DNA from: an uncultured Lachnospiraceae bacterium
GTDB taxonomy: Bacteria > Bacillota > Clostridia > Lachnospirales > Lachnospiraceae
Reading direction: 5' to 3'
Length of the DNA: 35,646 bases
Assembly (NCBI GenBank): GCA_944380185.1
Contig: CALWGV010000001.1
Span: 1 to 35,646, forward strand
Shown: positions 23,762 through 31,376 of the stretch, piece after piece
Layout: the number at the start of each line of letters is the position of its first letter
How positions within the stretch are numbered: the stretch's first letter is position 1
Made by a program: the position numbers and the translations under genes
The notes under the pieces: model-generated
What the model was told of the DNA's origin: nothing
The model's input: only the letters and a program-made list of their open reading frames with translations
The model's database searches: none

Positions 23762-24880
23762 CTATTCTGTGGTCCAGTCTTCCTCGGCATCATCGGGATA
23801 ATGTATTCCGGCTCTTTCGTAAAGTGAGCGTTCGGAAAGCTCTTCATTGATAGTGCGCTCGCCTTCGGAACAGATGGAACCGGCGGCCAGCGCGATTTGC
23901 GCAGAATCGACCAGCGAGAGTCCCCTTTTGTAGGCGTAGGCCAGGCCAGCCATAAAGCAGTCGCCTCCTCCGGTGGTGTTGCGCACTTGGGTGGGAATGG
24001 CGGGAAGAAGAACACTGGCGCTGTGATCGGCAGCGAAGACGCCGTTTTCTCCCAGGGAGATAAAGACCCGCTTCATACCTGTGTTGAGAAGCATGCCGGA
24101 CGCCAGCTTTAAGGAGCTCTCATCGGTAATATGAATACCCGTCAGAAGCTCAGCCTCCAGCCGGTTGGGCTTGAAGGTGTGGATCCTGCCCAGAACATTT
24201 TGCAGTTTGTGCATTTTGGTGGTGGACACCGGATCCACGAACAGAGGAACGGTAGCCTTCTCCGCCAGAAATTCGATGGTTTCCTGGGGAATGTTGGTAT
24301 CCACAACACAGAGAGCCGCCCGATTGATCAGGTCAAGCTTGCCGGACAGGAACTCGGGGGTCAAATGGCTGTAGATCTCCATATCGGAGACAGCCAGCTG
24401 CATCTCACCGTTTTCATCCGTAATAAATAAGTAGCTGGATGTGGCTGCACCCGGCACAACCAGGGAATCGCTGACGTCAATGCCTAAGTCCAGGCAGCTC
24501 GTCTGAATCTTGGAAGCATTCATATCGTCGCCAAAGGCTGTGATCAATCGGACCGACTGAGATAAAAGCCGTAGGTTATGAGCAATATTGCGCCCGACGC
24601 CTCCCAGCGACATGGTCACATGACCTGGGTTTGAGTCGGCGGGAATCAGGGCCTGCTTGGGCGTGCCGCAGATATCCATGTTGACGCCGCCCACAACGAC
24701 GATATCGTCCTCCTCGCGGATAATATAGCCTTTGCCCAGTATGATTCCTTTTTTCATCATATTGGAGATATGTACTGCTGCCGATGACCGGGCGATGCCG
24801 GCTTTTTCGGCCAGCTCCTGCTGAGAAATCATGGGATTTTCACGGATCCAGCCAAGAATCTGTCGTTCTCTTTCTGTCAT
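23762..24880 (-). CDS. psuK: Pseudouridine kinase with N-terminal winged-helix DNA-binding domain
   Basis: The 372-residue protein has two parts. Residues 1-57 are a winged helix-turn-helix (ISQQELAEKAGIARSSAAVH, then KKGIILGKGYII). Residues 58-360 are a PfkB kinase, with VVVGGVNMDI at 61-70, GGVGRNIAHNL, and the NTTGGGDCFMAG signature with the catalytic base at Asp307. Its partner psuG indicates that the substrate is pseudouridine, phosphorylated at the 5' position with ATP. The helix-turn-helix suggests that it also binds DNA and senses substrate or flux. The ATG at 24880 is chosen for GGTGGAG 6 nt upstream; the GTG at 24892 is less likely. An inverted repeat overlaps its promoter. Confidence 0.93.
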   Translation of the reverse strand: MTERERQILGWIRENPMISQQELAEKAGIARSSAAVHISNMMKKGIILGKGYIIREEDDIVVVGGVNMDICGTPKQALIPADSNPGHVTMSLGGVGRNIAHNLRLLSQSVRLITAFGDDMNASKIQTSCLDLGIDVSDSLVVPGAATSSYLFITDENGEMQLAVSDMEIYSHLTPEFLSGKLDLINRAALCVVDTNIPQETIEFLAEKATVPLFVDPVSTTKMHKLQNVLGRIHTFKPNRLEAELLTGIHITDESSLKLASGMLLNTGMKRVFISLGENGVFAADHSASVLLPAIPTQVRNTTGGGDCFMAGLAYAYKRGLSLVDSAQIALAAGSICSEGERTINEELSERSLYERAGIHYPDDAEEDWTTE

Positions 24881-24918
24881 CTTTTTCTCCACCTGTCAGT
24901 TAGCATACACAAAAAAAT

Positions 24919-24953
24919 TAAACATTTACTTAGATGATACAATCAAATGTTTA
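24919..24953. promoter_or_regulatory. Candidate operator: 9-bp inverted repeat over the psuK promoter
   Basis: TAAACATTT (24919-24927) and AAATGTTTA (24945-24953) are perfect inverted repeats with a 17-bp gap. They straddle the -10 and reach into the spacer of the psuK promoter. The DNA-binding domain of PsuK is the obvious candidate ligand. Confidence 0.5.
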
Positions 24954-24962
24954 TTATGTCAA
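24934..24962 (-). promoter_or_regulatory. Sigma-A promoter of psuK-psuG-aroB
   Basis: On the - strand, a perfect TTGACA (24957-24962), a 17-bp spacer and TATCAT (24934-24939). Confidence 0.8.
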
Positions 24963-25041
24963 GGGATTTTTCTTCATTTTGAAGGTTTTTTCTCTGTGAA
25001 ATTCCGAGGAATATTTTTGCTCGGTTTTTGAAAAAAAGGTA

Positions 25042-25070
25042 TTGATCTTTTTAAAAGGCAATGATATAAT
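25042..25070 (+). promoter_or_regulatory. Promoter of the first tRNA-Leu gene
   Basis: TTGATC (25042-25047), a 17-bp spacer and a perfect TATAAT (25065-25070), ending 11 nt before the tRNA. Confidence 0.85.
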
Positions 25071-25081
25071 ACTACCGTTGC

Positions 25082-25165
25082 GCGGGAGTGCTGGAATTGG
25101 CAGACAGGCAAGACTAAGGATCTTGTGGGTGTATGCTCGTGTGGGTTCAAGTCCCATCTCCCGCA
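25082..25165 (+). tRNA. tRNA-Leu (anticodon AAG)
   Basis: The 84-nt class II tRNA has the acceptor stem GCGGGAG / CTCCCGC and discriminator A, with no encoded CCA. The anticodon stem is CAAGA / TCTTG with loop CTAAGGA, giving anticodon AAG (25116-25118). The long variable arm and the GGGTTCAAGTCCC T-arm are those of tRNA-Leu. It reads CUU, and also CUC if A34 is converted to inosine. Confidence 0.95.
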
Positions 25166-25200
25166 GTTTGAAATTTTTTTGAGAATTTCGAAAAAATCTA

Positions 25201-25229
25201 TTGACATATGCGACAAATTCGTGTATGAT
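25201..25229 (+). promoter_or_regulatory. Promoter of the second tRNA-Leu gene
   Basis: A perfect TTGACA (25201-25206), a 17-bp spacer and TATGAT (25224-25229), ending 14 nt before the tRNA. Confidence 0.85.
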
Positions 25230-25243
25230 CTTATAAGTGTGAC

Positions 25244-25328
25244 GCAGTTGTGGCGGAATTGGCATACGCGCATGATTCAGGTTCATGTGAGCATTACGCT
25301 CGTGAGGGTTCAAGTCCCTCCAACTGCA
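25244..25328 (+). tRNA. tRNA-Leu (anticodon CAG)
   Basis: The 85-nt class II tRNA has the acceptor stem GCAGTTG / CAACTGC and discriminator A, with no encoded CCA. The anticodon stem is CATGA / TCATG with loop TTCAGGT, giving anticodon CAG (25278-25280) for CUG codons. The long variable arm is present. Confidence 0.96.
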
Positions 25329-25338
25329 CTTCTGAAAT

Positions 25339-25408
25339 AGTTTGGGATTTTCCTATGGGGACCGGATGAATGCCGGTGTCTGCGAGAGGAGAATTTCAAA
25401 CTTTTTTT
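25339..25408 (+). terminator. Long terminator after the tRNA-Leu pair
   Basis: A 16-bp stem with several G-U pairs (25339-25354 with 25387-25402) is capped by an inner ACCGG / CCGGT hairpin and followed by a run of seven T. Confidence 0.85.
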
Positions 25409-25470
25409 ATTTGCATAAACCGTGGAGACGACAGAGAAAAGAGATGGGATGAAAGTGGAGGACCATAGCT

Positions 25471-26406
25471 ATGGAGATACGTCAGCTGAAGTATTTTATC
25501 CGGGCAGCAGAGTATTTAAACTTTACCAGAGCGGCCAAGGAATGCGGTATTGTTCAGACGGCGATGACGCAGCAGATCGCCAATCTGGAAAATGAGATCG
25601 GCATTCGGCTTTTTGACCGAAACCGCAGGGGATTAAAGCTCACTGAGGCGGGCGAAGGCTTTCTGCGGGAGGCCAGAACTATTGTCAGCAGAGCAGAACG
25701 GGCGGTGGAAGCGGCCCGCGGCTATGCGCAGGGGAGGACAGGACTTCTCCGCATCGGTTTTCACGGCGAGATGTTCAAGCGGGATTTGGCGCTTCTTTTG
25801 CGGGAGTACCGGGGGAGAGAGCCCCAGGTGCAGGTGATTCCCAGTCAGCTTTCCCAGGCGCGTGTCCTGGAGGGATTGGATGCGGGGGAGATTGATCTGG
25901 GGATTTCTCTCTATAGTCCGCATTACGCCATGGTGCCCGGACTGCGCAACTGGATTCTGGAGACGGATCGGCTGATGCTGGCGGTGGCAAAGGATCACCC
26001 TCTGGCCGGGAGAGAGCGCGTGACCATGAAAGAGCTGAAGGATTATCCGGTGGTGGGGTTTCGGGAGAAGAGCAACGAGGAACGCTTTATTACCTTGGCC
26101 CAGGCGGGAGGCAGGCTGAAAAACTACGGCTATGTGGAAGACCATACCAGCGCTGAGCTGCTGGTGGAGAGCGGATATGCGGCGGCTGTCTGGATCAGCC
26201 GCCTGTGCCGAAGGGATATCTATCCCCGATTGGATTTTTTGGAAATCAGCGATCATCCCAGTACCGAGCAGGTCTGCGCTTCCTGGCGGGAGGACAATGA
26301 CAATTTGGCGCTGTCGGCTTTCCTCTCCCTTTTAGGAGAACATTTCCCCCGGGAAATCACAGAGAAAAAGGATGAGGGAAAGAAACGGCAGGATGGCCTC
26401 AGATAA
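25471..26406 (+). CDS. LysR-family transcriptional regulator
   Basis: The 311-residue protein has the LysR winged helix-turn-helix at residues 2-60 (RQLKYFIRAAEYLNFTRAA, QTAMTQQIANLENEIGIRLF, RRGLKLTEAG). A periplasmic-binding-like effector domain starts at about residue 90 (GLLRIGFHG). It probably controls the secreted flavoprotein gene that follows on the same strand, as LysR proteins commonly act on neighbours. Most such pairs are divergent, so the tandem layout weakens the inference. GTGGAGGACC precedes the ATG. The effector is unknown. Confidence 0.93.
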   Translation: MEIRQLKYFIRAAEYLNFTRAAKECGIVQTAMTQQIANLENEIGIRLFDRNRRGLKLTEAGEGFLREARTIVSRAERAVEAARGYAQGRTGLLRIGFHGEMFKRDLALLLREYRGREPQVQVIPSQLSQARVLEGLDAGEIDLGISLYSPHYAMVPGLRNWILETDRLMLAVAKDHPLAGRERVTMKELKDYPVVGFREKSNEERFITLAQAGGRLKNYGYVEDHTSAELLVESGYAAAVWISRLCRRDIYPRLDFLEISDHPSTEQVCASWREDNDNLALSAFLSLLGEHFPREITEKKDEGKKRQDGLR

Positions 26407-26434
26407 TCTGAGTGTGATATCAGAAATAATTATT

Positions 26435-26462
26435 TTGCAAAGAGAAAAAGCAGTGTTAGAAT
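26435..26462 (+). promoter_or_regulatory. Promoter of the secreted flavoprotein gene
   Basis: TTGCAA (26435-26440), a 16-bp spacer and TAGAAT (26457-26462). AT-rich symmetric sequence AAATAATTATTT lies just upstream of the -35, where a LysR protein could bind. A leader of about 80 nt follows, with a CCGGG/CCCGG hairpin. Confidence 0.55.
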
Positions 26463-26551
26463 AATAACGTAACATTTAATGCGGGAAACCGGGGGCTGCA
26501 CAGACCCGGCGCACCCCGTAAAAAGCAATTTTTCATGAGAAGGAGGACACA

Positions 26552-28927
26552 ATGAAAAGACTTGCAAGCTTGCTCCTCGTGCTGGTAATGGTTCTCTGCG
26601 CGGCCGGCTGCGGTTCGAACACAGACCAGACCCAGGCCCCTACGGAGGCAGGAACCACAGCAGAGGCGGCGGAGACCGCCGGCGAGGGAACCGGGACTTA
26701 TACGCCCGGCACTTACACAGCCACCGTTCCCGGCTTTGGCGGGGATATCACGGTGGAGATGACCTTTGATGAGACATCCATCACGGATGTGAAGATTACC
26801 GGTGACGATGAGTCGGAGGGCTACGGCGCACTGGCGGTGGAAGAGATGCCTGCCCAGATTCTGGAGGCCCAGTCCGCTGAGGTCGACGGACACAGCGGAG
26901 CTACCGTATCCAGCAATGCGATCCGCACGGCGGCTGCCGACTGCATCGCTCAGGCTTCCGGCCAGAGCGGCACGGCGGAGGTAAAGATGGCCCCCGGCAC
27001 CTATACGGCTTATGCCGAGAGCTACCGTGCCAGAGACGGCCTCAATGTAACGGTTACTGTTTCTGAGACGGAGATCGAATCCATCGAGGTGGACACTGAG
27101 AATACTTCCGATACGCCTACGATCCTGCAGGCGGCTATCGACAACCTGATTCCTCGTATGCTTCAGTATCAGTCCGTAAGCATTGATGCAGTCTGCGGAG
27201 CCACCGCTTCTTCCAACGCCATCAAGGCGGCCACGGAGGATGCCGTAAAGCAGGCCCTGGTTGCCGGAGGCAGCGACGAGTCCGCTATCAGCAATTTCTA
27301 TGTTTCGATTCCGGAGAGTTCGGAAACCGTTGAACTGGAGACCGAAGTCCTGGTGGTGGGCATGGGCGGCTCCGGCACCACGGCGGCCCTGTCTGCGGCG
27401 GAGTCCGGTGCGCAGGTTCTTGCCATCGACAAGGCGGGCCGGTACGGCGGCACCTCCTCCATCACTTCGGAGGCCCTGTTTGTCAATCCGCCCCGTTTCC
27501 AGGAGGAGCATAACAACGGTGAGGATTATACCGACGCGGATGTGATGTACAACGACTGGATCGAGTATGCCGAGGGCGATGCCAAGGAGGAGATCGTGCA
27601 CCGCATGATCTACGAGTCCGGCGAGGTCCTGGACTGGCTGGTCTATGACCACGGCGTAGGCTTTGCCGAGCCGATGACCGGTTTCACCGAGACCGACGTA
27701 TATCTGACCAAGTATCAGTGGCTGCCCAATGACATTATGTACAATAAGGCTGAGATCGGCGCTTACTTCGACGGAATGTACGACGATTATGAAGAGCTGG
27801 GCGGCACCTACATGCTGGAGACCGAGGGCTATGAGCTGATCTACGATGAGGAGACCAACACCGTGACCGGCGTTAAGGCCAGAAGCATGGTGGACGGCAC
27901 CGAATATGTAATCACGGCCGACGCTGTGGTGATCGCTACCGGCGGCTATGCCGGCAGCCCTGAGATGGAGCTGGAGCTTCTGCGCAACGATTATTATCCG
28001 CTGAACGGCGTCTGGAAACATCTGGGTTCCACGCAGAACGACGGCAAGATGCTGCAGGCGGCAATGGATATCGGAGCCGGCGTTTACAACATCAGCATGC
28101 CTCCGGAAGTACATAATTCCGGTACTGAGAGCTGGATGACCACCCAGTTTGAGGCCCATTATATTGACGGAGAGGTGGGTAAAGTCACCGGACGTCCGGC
28201 TTTCTGGACGGAGGGCGACCTGCCGGCCAACATGGGCTGGAGTGCGGACAGCTTGGCTGTGGATGGAAACGGCGAGCGCTTCACCGCTGAGACCGGTGTT
28301 TCCTTCCTGGATCCCTGGATTGCAGGGCCGAATTATTACAGCATCTGGAGCAGCAGCCAGATTGACAAGCTGGTCAGCGAAGGCTTCGACACCGATCGCT
28401 CCGGCCCGTCCGCTGAGTTTTTGAGCTCCGGTACGCCGATCCCGATTGGAACGCCGATTGAGAACGCCTATGAGGTGCTGGATGCGGCTGTTGAGGCCGG
28501 CATTGCGGTAAAGGGCGATACCATTGAGGAGCTGGCCGAGCAGCTGGGCATGGATCCCGCGACCCTGTCCGCCACCGTTGCAACCTATAATTCCTACTGC
28601 GAAAGCGGTGTGGACGAGGAATTCGGTAAGGCCGCTGAGCTTCTGGATCCCGTTGAAGAAGGCCCTTACTACGCCATCATCATGGCCTCTTACTGCTACG
28701 GCAGCTGCGGCGGCCTGGATATCAACGAGCATTTCCAGGTACTGCAGGAGGGCGGCGAGACCGTGATTAACGGCCTGTACTGCGTGGGCACCGACGCCAT
28801 GGGCGTGCTCTTCACCGAGAAGAAGCCTTACGTGACCTACGGCGGCGCCAACAACGGCTGGGGCCTGGTATCCGGCTATCTGTGCGGCAGAGAGATCGCC
28901 GAGGCGCTGGGATATTCCTACGAGTAA
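26552..28927 (+). CDS. Secreted lipoprotein flavoprotein reductase with two FMN-binding domains (fumarate-reductase-like)
   Basis: The 791-residue protein has lipobox CAAGC (Cys20) and an Ala/Thr/Glu linker. Two tandem FMN_bind domains follow, with motifs DGHSGAT (Thr118) and DAVCGAT (Thr218). Then comes an FAD-binding domain from VLVVGMGGSG at 266, in the fumarate reductase/flavocytochrome c and urocanate reductase family, ending with GLYCVGTDAMGVLFTEKKP and a Gly-rich FAD loop. FMN is expected to be attached to the threonines by ApbE, and electrons would pass from FMN to FAD to an external acceptor. The acceptor is unknown. The strongly C-ending codon use suggests high expression. AGAAGGAGGACAC precedes the ATG. 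The LysR gene lies upstream. A long terminator follows. Confidence 0.9.
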   Translation: MKRLASLLLVLVMVLCAAGCGSNTDQTQAPTEAGTTAEAAETAGEGTGTYTPGTYTATVPGFGGDITVEMTFDETSITDVKITGDDESEGYGALAVEEMPAQILEAQSAEVDGHSGATVSSNAIRTAAADCIAQASGQSGTAEVKMAPGTYTAYAESYRARDGLNVTVTVSETEIESIEVDTENTSDTPTILQAAIDNLIPRMLQYQSVSIDAVCGATASSNAIKAATEDAVKQALVAGGSDESAISNFYVSIPESSETVELETEVLVVGMGGSGTTAALSAAESGAQVLAIDKAGRYGGTSSITSEALFVNPPRFQEEHNNGEDYTDADVMYNDWIEYAEGDAKEEIVHRMIYESGEVLDWLVYDHGVGFAEPMTGFTETDVYLTKYQWLPNDIMYNKAEIGAYFDGMYDDYEELGGTYMLETEGYELIYDEETNTVTGVKARSMVDGTEYVITADAVVIATGGYAGSPEMELELLRNDYYPLNGVWKHLGSTQNDGKMLQAAMDIGAGVYNISMPPEVHNSGTESWMTTQFEAHYIDGEVGKVTGRPAFWTEGDLPANMGWSADSLAVDGNGERFTAETGVSFLDPWIAGPNYYSIWSSSQIDKLVSEGFDTDRSGPSAEFLSSGTPIPIGTPIENAYEVLDAAVEAGIAVKGDTIEELAEQLGMDPATLSATVATYNSYCESGVDEEFGKAAELLDPVEEGPYYAIIMASYCYGSCGGLDINEHFQVLQEGGETVINGLYCVGTDAMGVLFTEKKPYVTYGGANNGWGLVSGYLCGREIAEALGYSYE

Positions 28928-29026
28928 AGGTAAGCATCTGCTGCCCGACGGAGGCAGTGAAATGGCTGCGGGGGTAAAAGAAGGGCAAAAATCTCTTCTT
29001 CCCGCCTCATAAGTTTTGAAAGAACA

Positions 29027-29075
29027 AAAAAACGGTTTCTCACTTCGCTTGGGCAAAAGTGAGAAACCGTTTTTT
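29027..29075. terminator. Bidirectional terminator, 19-bp perfect stem
   Basis: 29027-29045 pairs perfectly with 29057-29075 around an 11-nt loop, with A and T runs at the ends. It separates the flavoprotein gene from the oppositely oriented SorC regulator. Confidence 0.93.
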
Positions 29076-29096
29076 GCAAACAATAATGGGGCCGTC

Positions 29097-30080
29097 TTAT
29101 TTTTTCCCTTCCTCTCCATCGGCCAAGACCATCATCTTCTCTGCTGTCTGATAATCGGTGATCAGTACATCCAGGTAACGGCCATTCAGCGCCCCCAGCA
29201 GAGAGCGGACCTTGCCGGGGCCGCCGCCCACACCGATGACTTTTTTATGGCGAGGCAGATCGCGAATATCGATGGAGACAATGCGGTTATTTAGAGAAGT
29301 CTGGCAGGGAATGCCGTGGATATCAAAAAAGTTGCCGCAGATGTCCCCCACGGCTCCCGCGTCGACCAGCTCCTCGATGACGGCGCCGTCGAAAGGATAA
29401 TCGCTCAAAACCTGGGTGCCGCGCACCGGTTCTTCACCTATGCCGACCATCGTCAGGTCCAGTCCGGCGACAGCGCTGAGAATTTCGGCAATTTGCGGCT
29501 CCTTTTTTATGGCCTGACACAGATTTGCACTTTGACACATGAAGGGAGCTGTGATAATATGAGTGGAACCACTATATTTTTGTACGACAGTCTGTGCTAT
29601 AATATTGGGTTGAAAGGCGGCGTTGCTTGCCGAGCCGCCCAAGAGGGTATACACGTCCAGATTGCCGATAGAATGATTTTCCGGAAGATCTTTTACCATC
29701 TGAAACAAAGTCCGTCCCCAGGTAAAACCGATTTTCATTCCGTCCCGCAGCTGGGCCTGAAAATAAGCGGCTCCCTCTGAAGCGATGCGCCGCAGAATCC
29801 CCTCCCGGTCCAGATTCTGGCAGTCTACCAGCTTGATGTCTTTTAAGCCGAAGCGGCGGCGGATCTGTTCTTCCAATTTGAGCAGCCGCATAGAGCCGCG
29901 GACATCGACAATTTCGATTTTGACCATGCCCTCCCGTCTGGCCTCGTCCAGTAATTTTCCCAGAGTGACCCGGGAGATACCCAGAAGCTTGGCGATGTCC
30001 GTTTGGGTATAATTTTTTTCATAAAGATAGTACAGAGCTTTCAGCTTTAAATAATAGCGCTGATCCTGCTGAATCGGCAT
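29097..30080 (-). CDS. SorC/DeoR-type sugar-binding transcriptional regulator
   Basis: The 327-residue protein has an N-terminal helix-turn-helix (YTQTDIAKLLGISRVTLGKLL, residues about 23-43). A C-terminal sugar-phosphate-binding domain related to glucosamine-6-phosphate isomerases follows (GMKIGFTWGRTLFQM, VYTLLGGSA, MVGIGEEPVRGTQVL, GDICGNFFDIHG, VIGVGGGPGKV). Family members bind phosphorylated sugars or polyols and repress or activate adjacent operons. The ATG at 30080 has AAAGGAG 7 nt upstream. It is divergent from the E1-alpha/E1-beta/E3 operon and is its likely regulator. Confidence 0.92.
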   Translation of the reverse strand: MPIQQDQRYYLKLKALYYLYEKNYTQTDIAKLLGISRVTLGKLLDEARREGMVKIEIVDVRGSMRLLKLEEQIRRRFGLKDIKLVDCQNLDREGILRRIASEGAAYFQAQLRDGMKIGFTWGRTLFQMVKDLPENHSIGNLDVYTLLGGSASNAAFQPNIIAQTVVQKYSGSTHIITAPFMCQSANLCQAIKKEPQIAEILSAVAGLDLTMVGIGEEPVRGTQVLSDYPFDGAVIEELVDAGAVGDICGNFFDIHGIPCQTSLNNRIVSIDIRDLPRHKKVIGVGGGPGKVRSLLGALNGRYLDVLITDYQTAEKMMVLADGEEGKK

Positions 30081-30184
30081 AAGTTTTCTCCTTTGATGTT
30101 TGATGGGAAACCGGCCTGCGGCCTGCTCCGATAACATAAGACCTTTATTCTAATATATGTTAAACAGGCTTACATTTGCAAACC

Positions 30185-30213
30185 ATTATAATACGGGAAT
30201 AAAGATTTGGCAA
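30185..30213 (-). promoter_or_regulatory. Sigma-A promoter of the SorC regulator
   Basis: On the - strand, TTGCCA (30208-30213), a 17-bp spacer and a perfect TATAAT (30185-30190). It lies just upstream of the divergent E1 promoter. Confidence 0.75.
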
Positions 30214-30221
30214 GGTGACTG

Positions 30222-30250
30222 TTGACAGGAGAGAAGAAAAGAGTTATCCT
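30222..30250 (+). promoter_or_regulatory. Promoter of the E1-alpha/E1-beta/E3 operon
   Basis: A perfect TTGACA (30222-30227), a 17-bp spacer and a weaker TATCCT (30245-30250). Confidence 0.55.
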
Positions 30251-30264
30251 AGTACCAGAAGAAG

Positions 30265-30292
30265 TTTACAAATTTAAAGTGTATTTACAAAT
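30265..30292 (+). promoter_or_regulatory. Direct repeats downstream of the E1 promoter, candidate SorC operator
   Basis: TTTACAAAT occurs at 30265-30273 and 30284-30292, a 19-bp period. A 7-bp inverted pair, TTAAAGT (30274-30280) / ACTTTAA (30297-30303), lies in the same place. Both fall just past the expected transcription start, where a repressor would block elongation. SorC proteins such as CggR bind direct repeats. Confidence 0.4.
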
Positions 30293-30341
30293 GATAACTT
30301 TAAGTCAATGTAAAAAATGTATGGAAAAGGAGACTGCAGAA

Positions 30342-31376
30342 ATGTCAGGAATCAGCGACAAAAGCCTGCTTTCGGACAGAAAATTTCTGAGAGAGCTGAT
30401 GGTACGGATGATGACGGTCAACCAGTTTGAGGAAAAAATATTCGAGCTTTTTGGCCAGGGACTGATTCACGGTACGATGCACCTGTGTATCGGCGAGGAA
30501 GCCACAGGTGTAGGTACCGGAGCAGCGCTTAAGAAAGAAGACTACTTGCTGGCGACCCATCGGGGACATGGACATGCCCTGGGCAAAGGCGTGGATCTGC
30601 GCGCTATGATGGCGGAGATTCTGGGCCGGGCGGGAGGAACTAACCATGGAAAGGGCGGCTCCATGCACATCTGCGATTTTGACAATGGTATGCTGGGGGC
30701 CAACGGTATTGTGGGGGCCAATGGCCCTATTGCCTGCGGAGCAGCGCTGACGATCAAGATGAAAAAGATACCGGACCGGGTCTGCGCGGCATACCTGGGA
30801 GACGGCGCTTCCAACGAAGGGGCGATTCTGGAGTCCATGAATCTGGCGGCTGTCTGGGATCTGCCGGTGCTGTTTATTTTGACCAACAACACTTACGGGC
30901 TCTCCACTCCCCTCGAGCGGGCGGTGCGCAATACGGATCTTAAGCAGAGGGCCAAAGCCTTCGGCTTTCCGGCCTGGGAGTGCGACGGCAATGATGTGCT
31001 GGCGGTCTATGAGACGGTGAAGAGAGCCAGGGACTATGTGATCCAGGAGAAAGGGCCGGTGATGGTAGTGGAGTACACCTACCGCACCTCCGGACATTCC
31101 AAAAGCGATAAAAATCTTTATCGTTCCCAGGAGGAGATCAAGTATTGGCAGGAGAGAAATCCCATCACTCGTTTCCGCTGTTTCCTGACAGAAAACAATA
31201 TTTTTTCGGATGAGGAGATCGACAGGATGCAGGTCGAGGCGGTGCAGGCAGTGTCAGATGCGGTAGACTATGCCTTGGCTTGTCCGGAGCCTTCCGCCGA
31301 GTATCTGGAAAAAGATGTGTATGCAGGAGAATATGCCGGAGTATACGGCGGTCCGGCTGCCGGGGAGGAGTCGTGA
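30342..31376 (+). CDS. Thiamine-diphosphate-dependent dehydrogenase E1 component, alpha subunit (acetoin/pyruvate type)
   Basis: The 344-residue protein has the ThDP signature from GDG at 153-155 to NN at 182-183, with ASNEGAILESMNLAAVW between. Around it are HRGHGHALGKG, GGSMHICD and TYRTSGHSKSD. Together with the beta subunit it decarboxylates a 2-oxo acid or acetoin and passes the acyl or aldehyde unit to a lipoyl domain. Acetoin dehydrogenase is favoured because the length and blocks resemble AcoA, but pyruvate or branched-chain substrates remain possible. The ATG at 30342 has AAAGGAGA 8 nt upstream. The stop TGA overlaps the E1-beta start. Confidence 0.92.
   Translation: MSGISDKSLLSDRKFLRELMVRMMTVNQFEEKIFELFGQGLIHGTMHLCIGEEATGVGTGAALKKEDYLLATHRGHGHALGKGVDLRAMMAEILGRAGGTNHGKGGSMHICDFDNGMLGANGIVGANGPIACGAALTIKMKKIPDRVCAAYLGDGASNEGAILESMNLAAVWDLPVLFILTNNTYGLSTPLERAVRNTDLKQRAKAFGFPAWECDGNDVLAVYETVKRARDYVIQEKGPVMVVEYTYRTSGHSKSDKNLYRSQEEIKYWQERNPITRFRCFLTENNIFSDEEIDRMQVEAVQAVSDAVDYALACPEPSAEYLEKDVYAGEYAGVYGGPAAGEES

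Noticed and set aside
24881-25500. tRNA-adjacent integration site or mobile element
   Set aside because: tRNA genes are common integration targets, but no integrase, no duplicated tRNA 3' end and no change in gene type is visible on either side.
26456-29119. An 887-codon open frame antisense to the secreted flavoprotein gene
   Set aside because: It runs through a terminator and has no recognisable domain, while the sense frame has a lipobox, FMN and FAD motifs. The length comes from strong C-ending codon bias.
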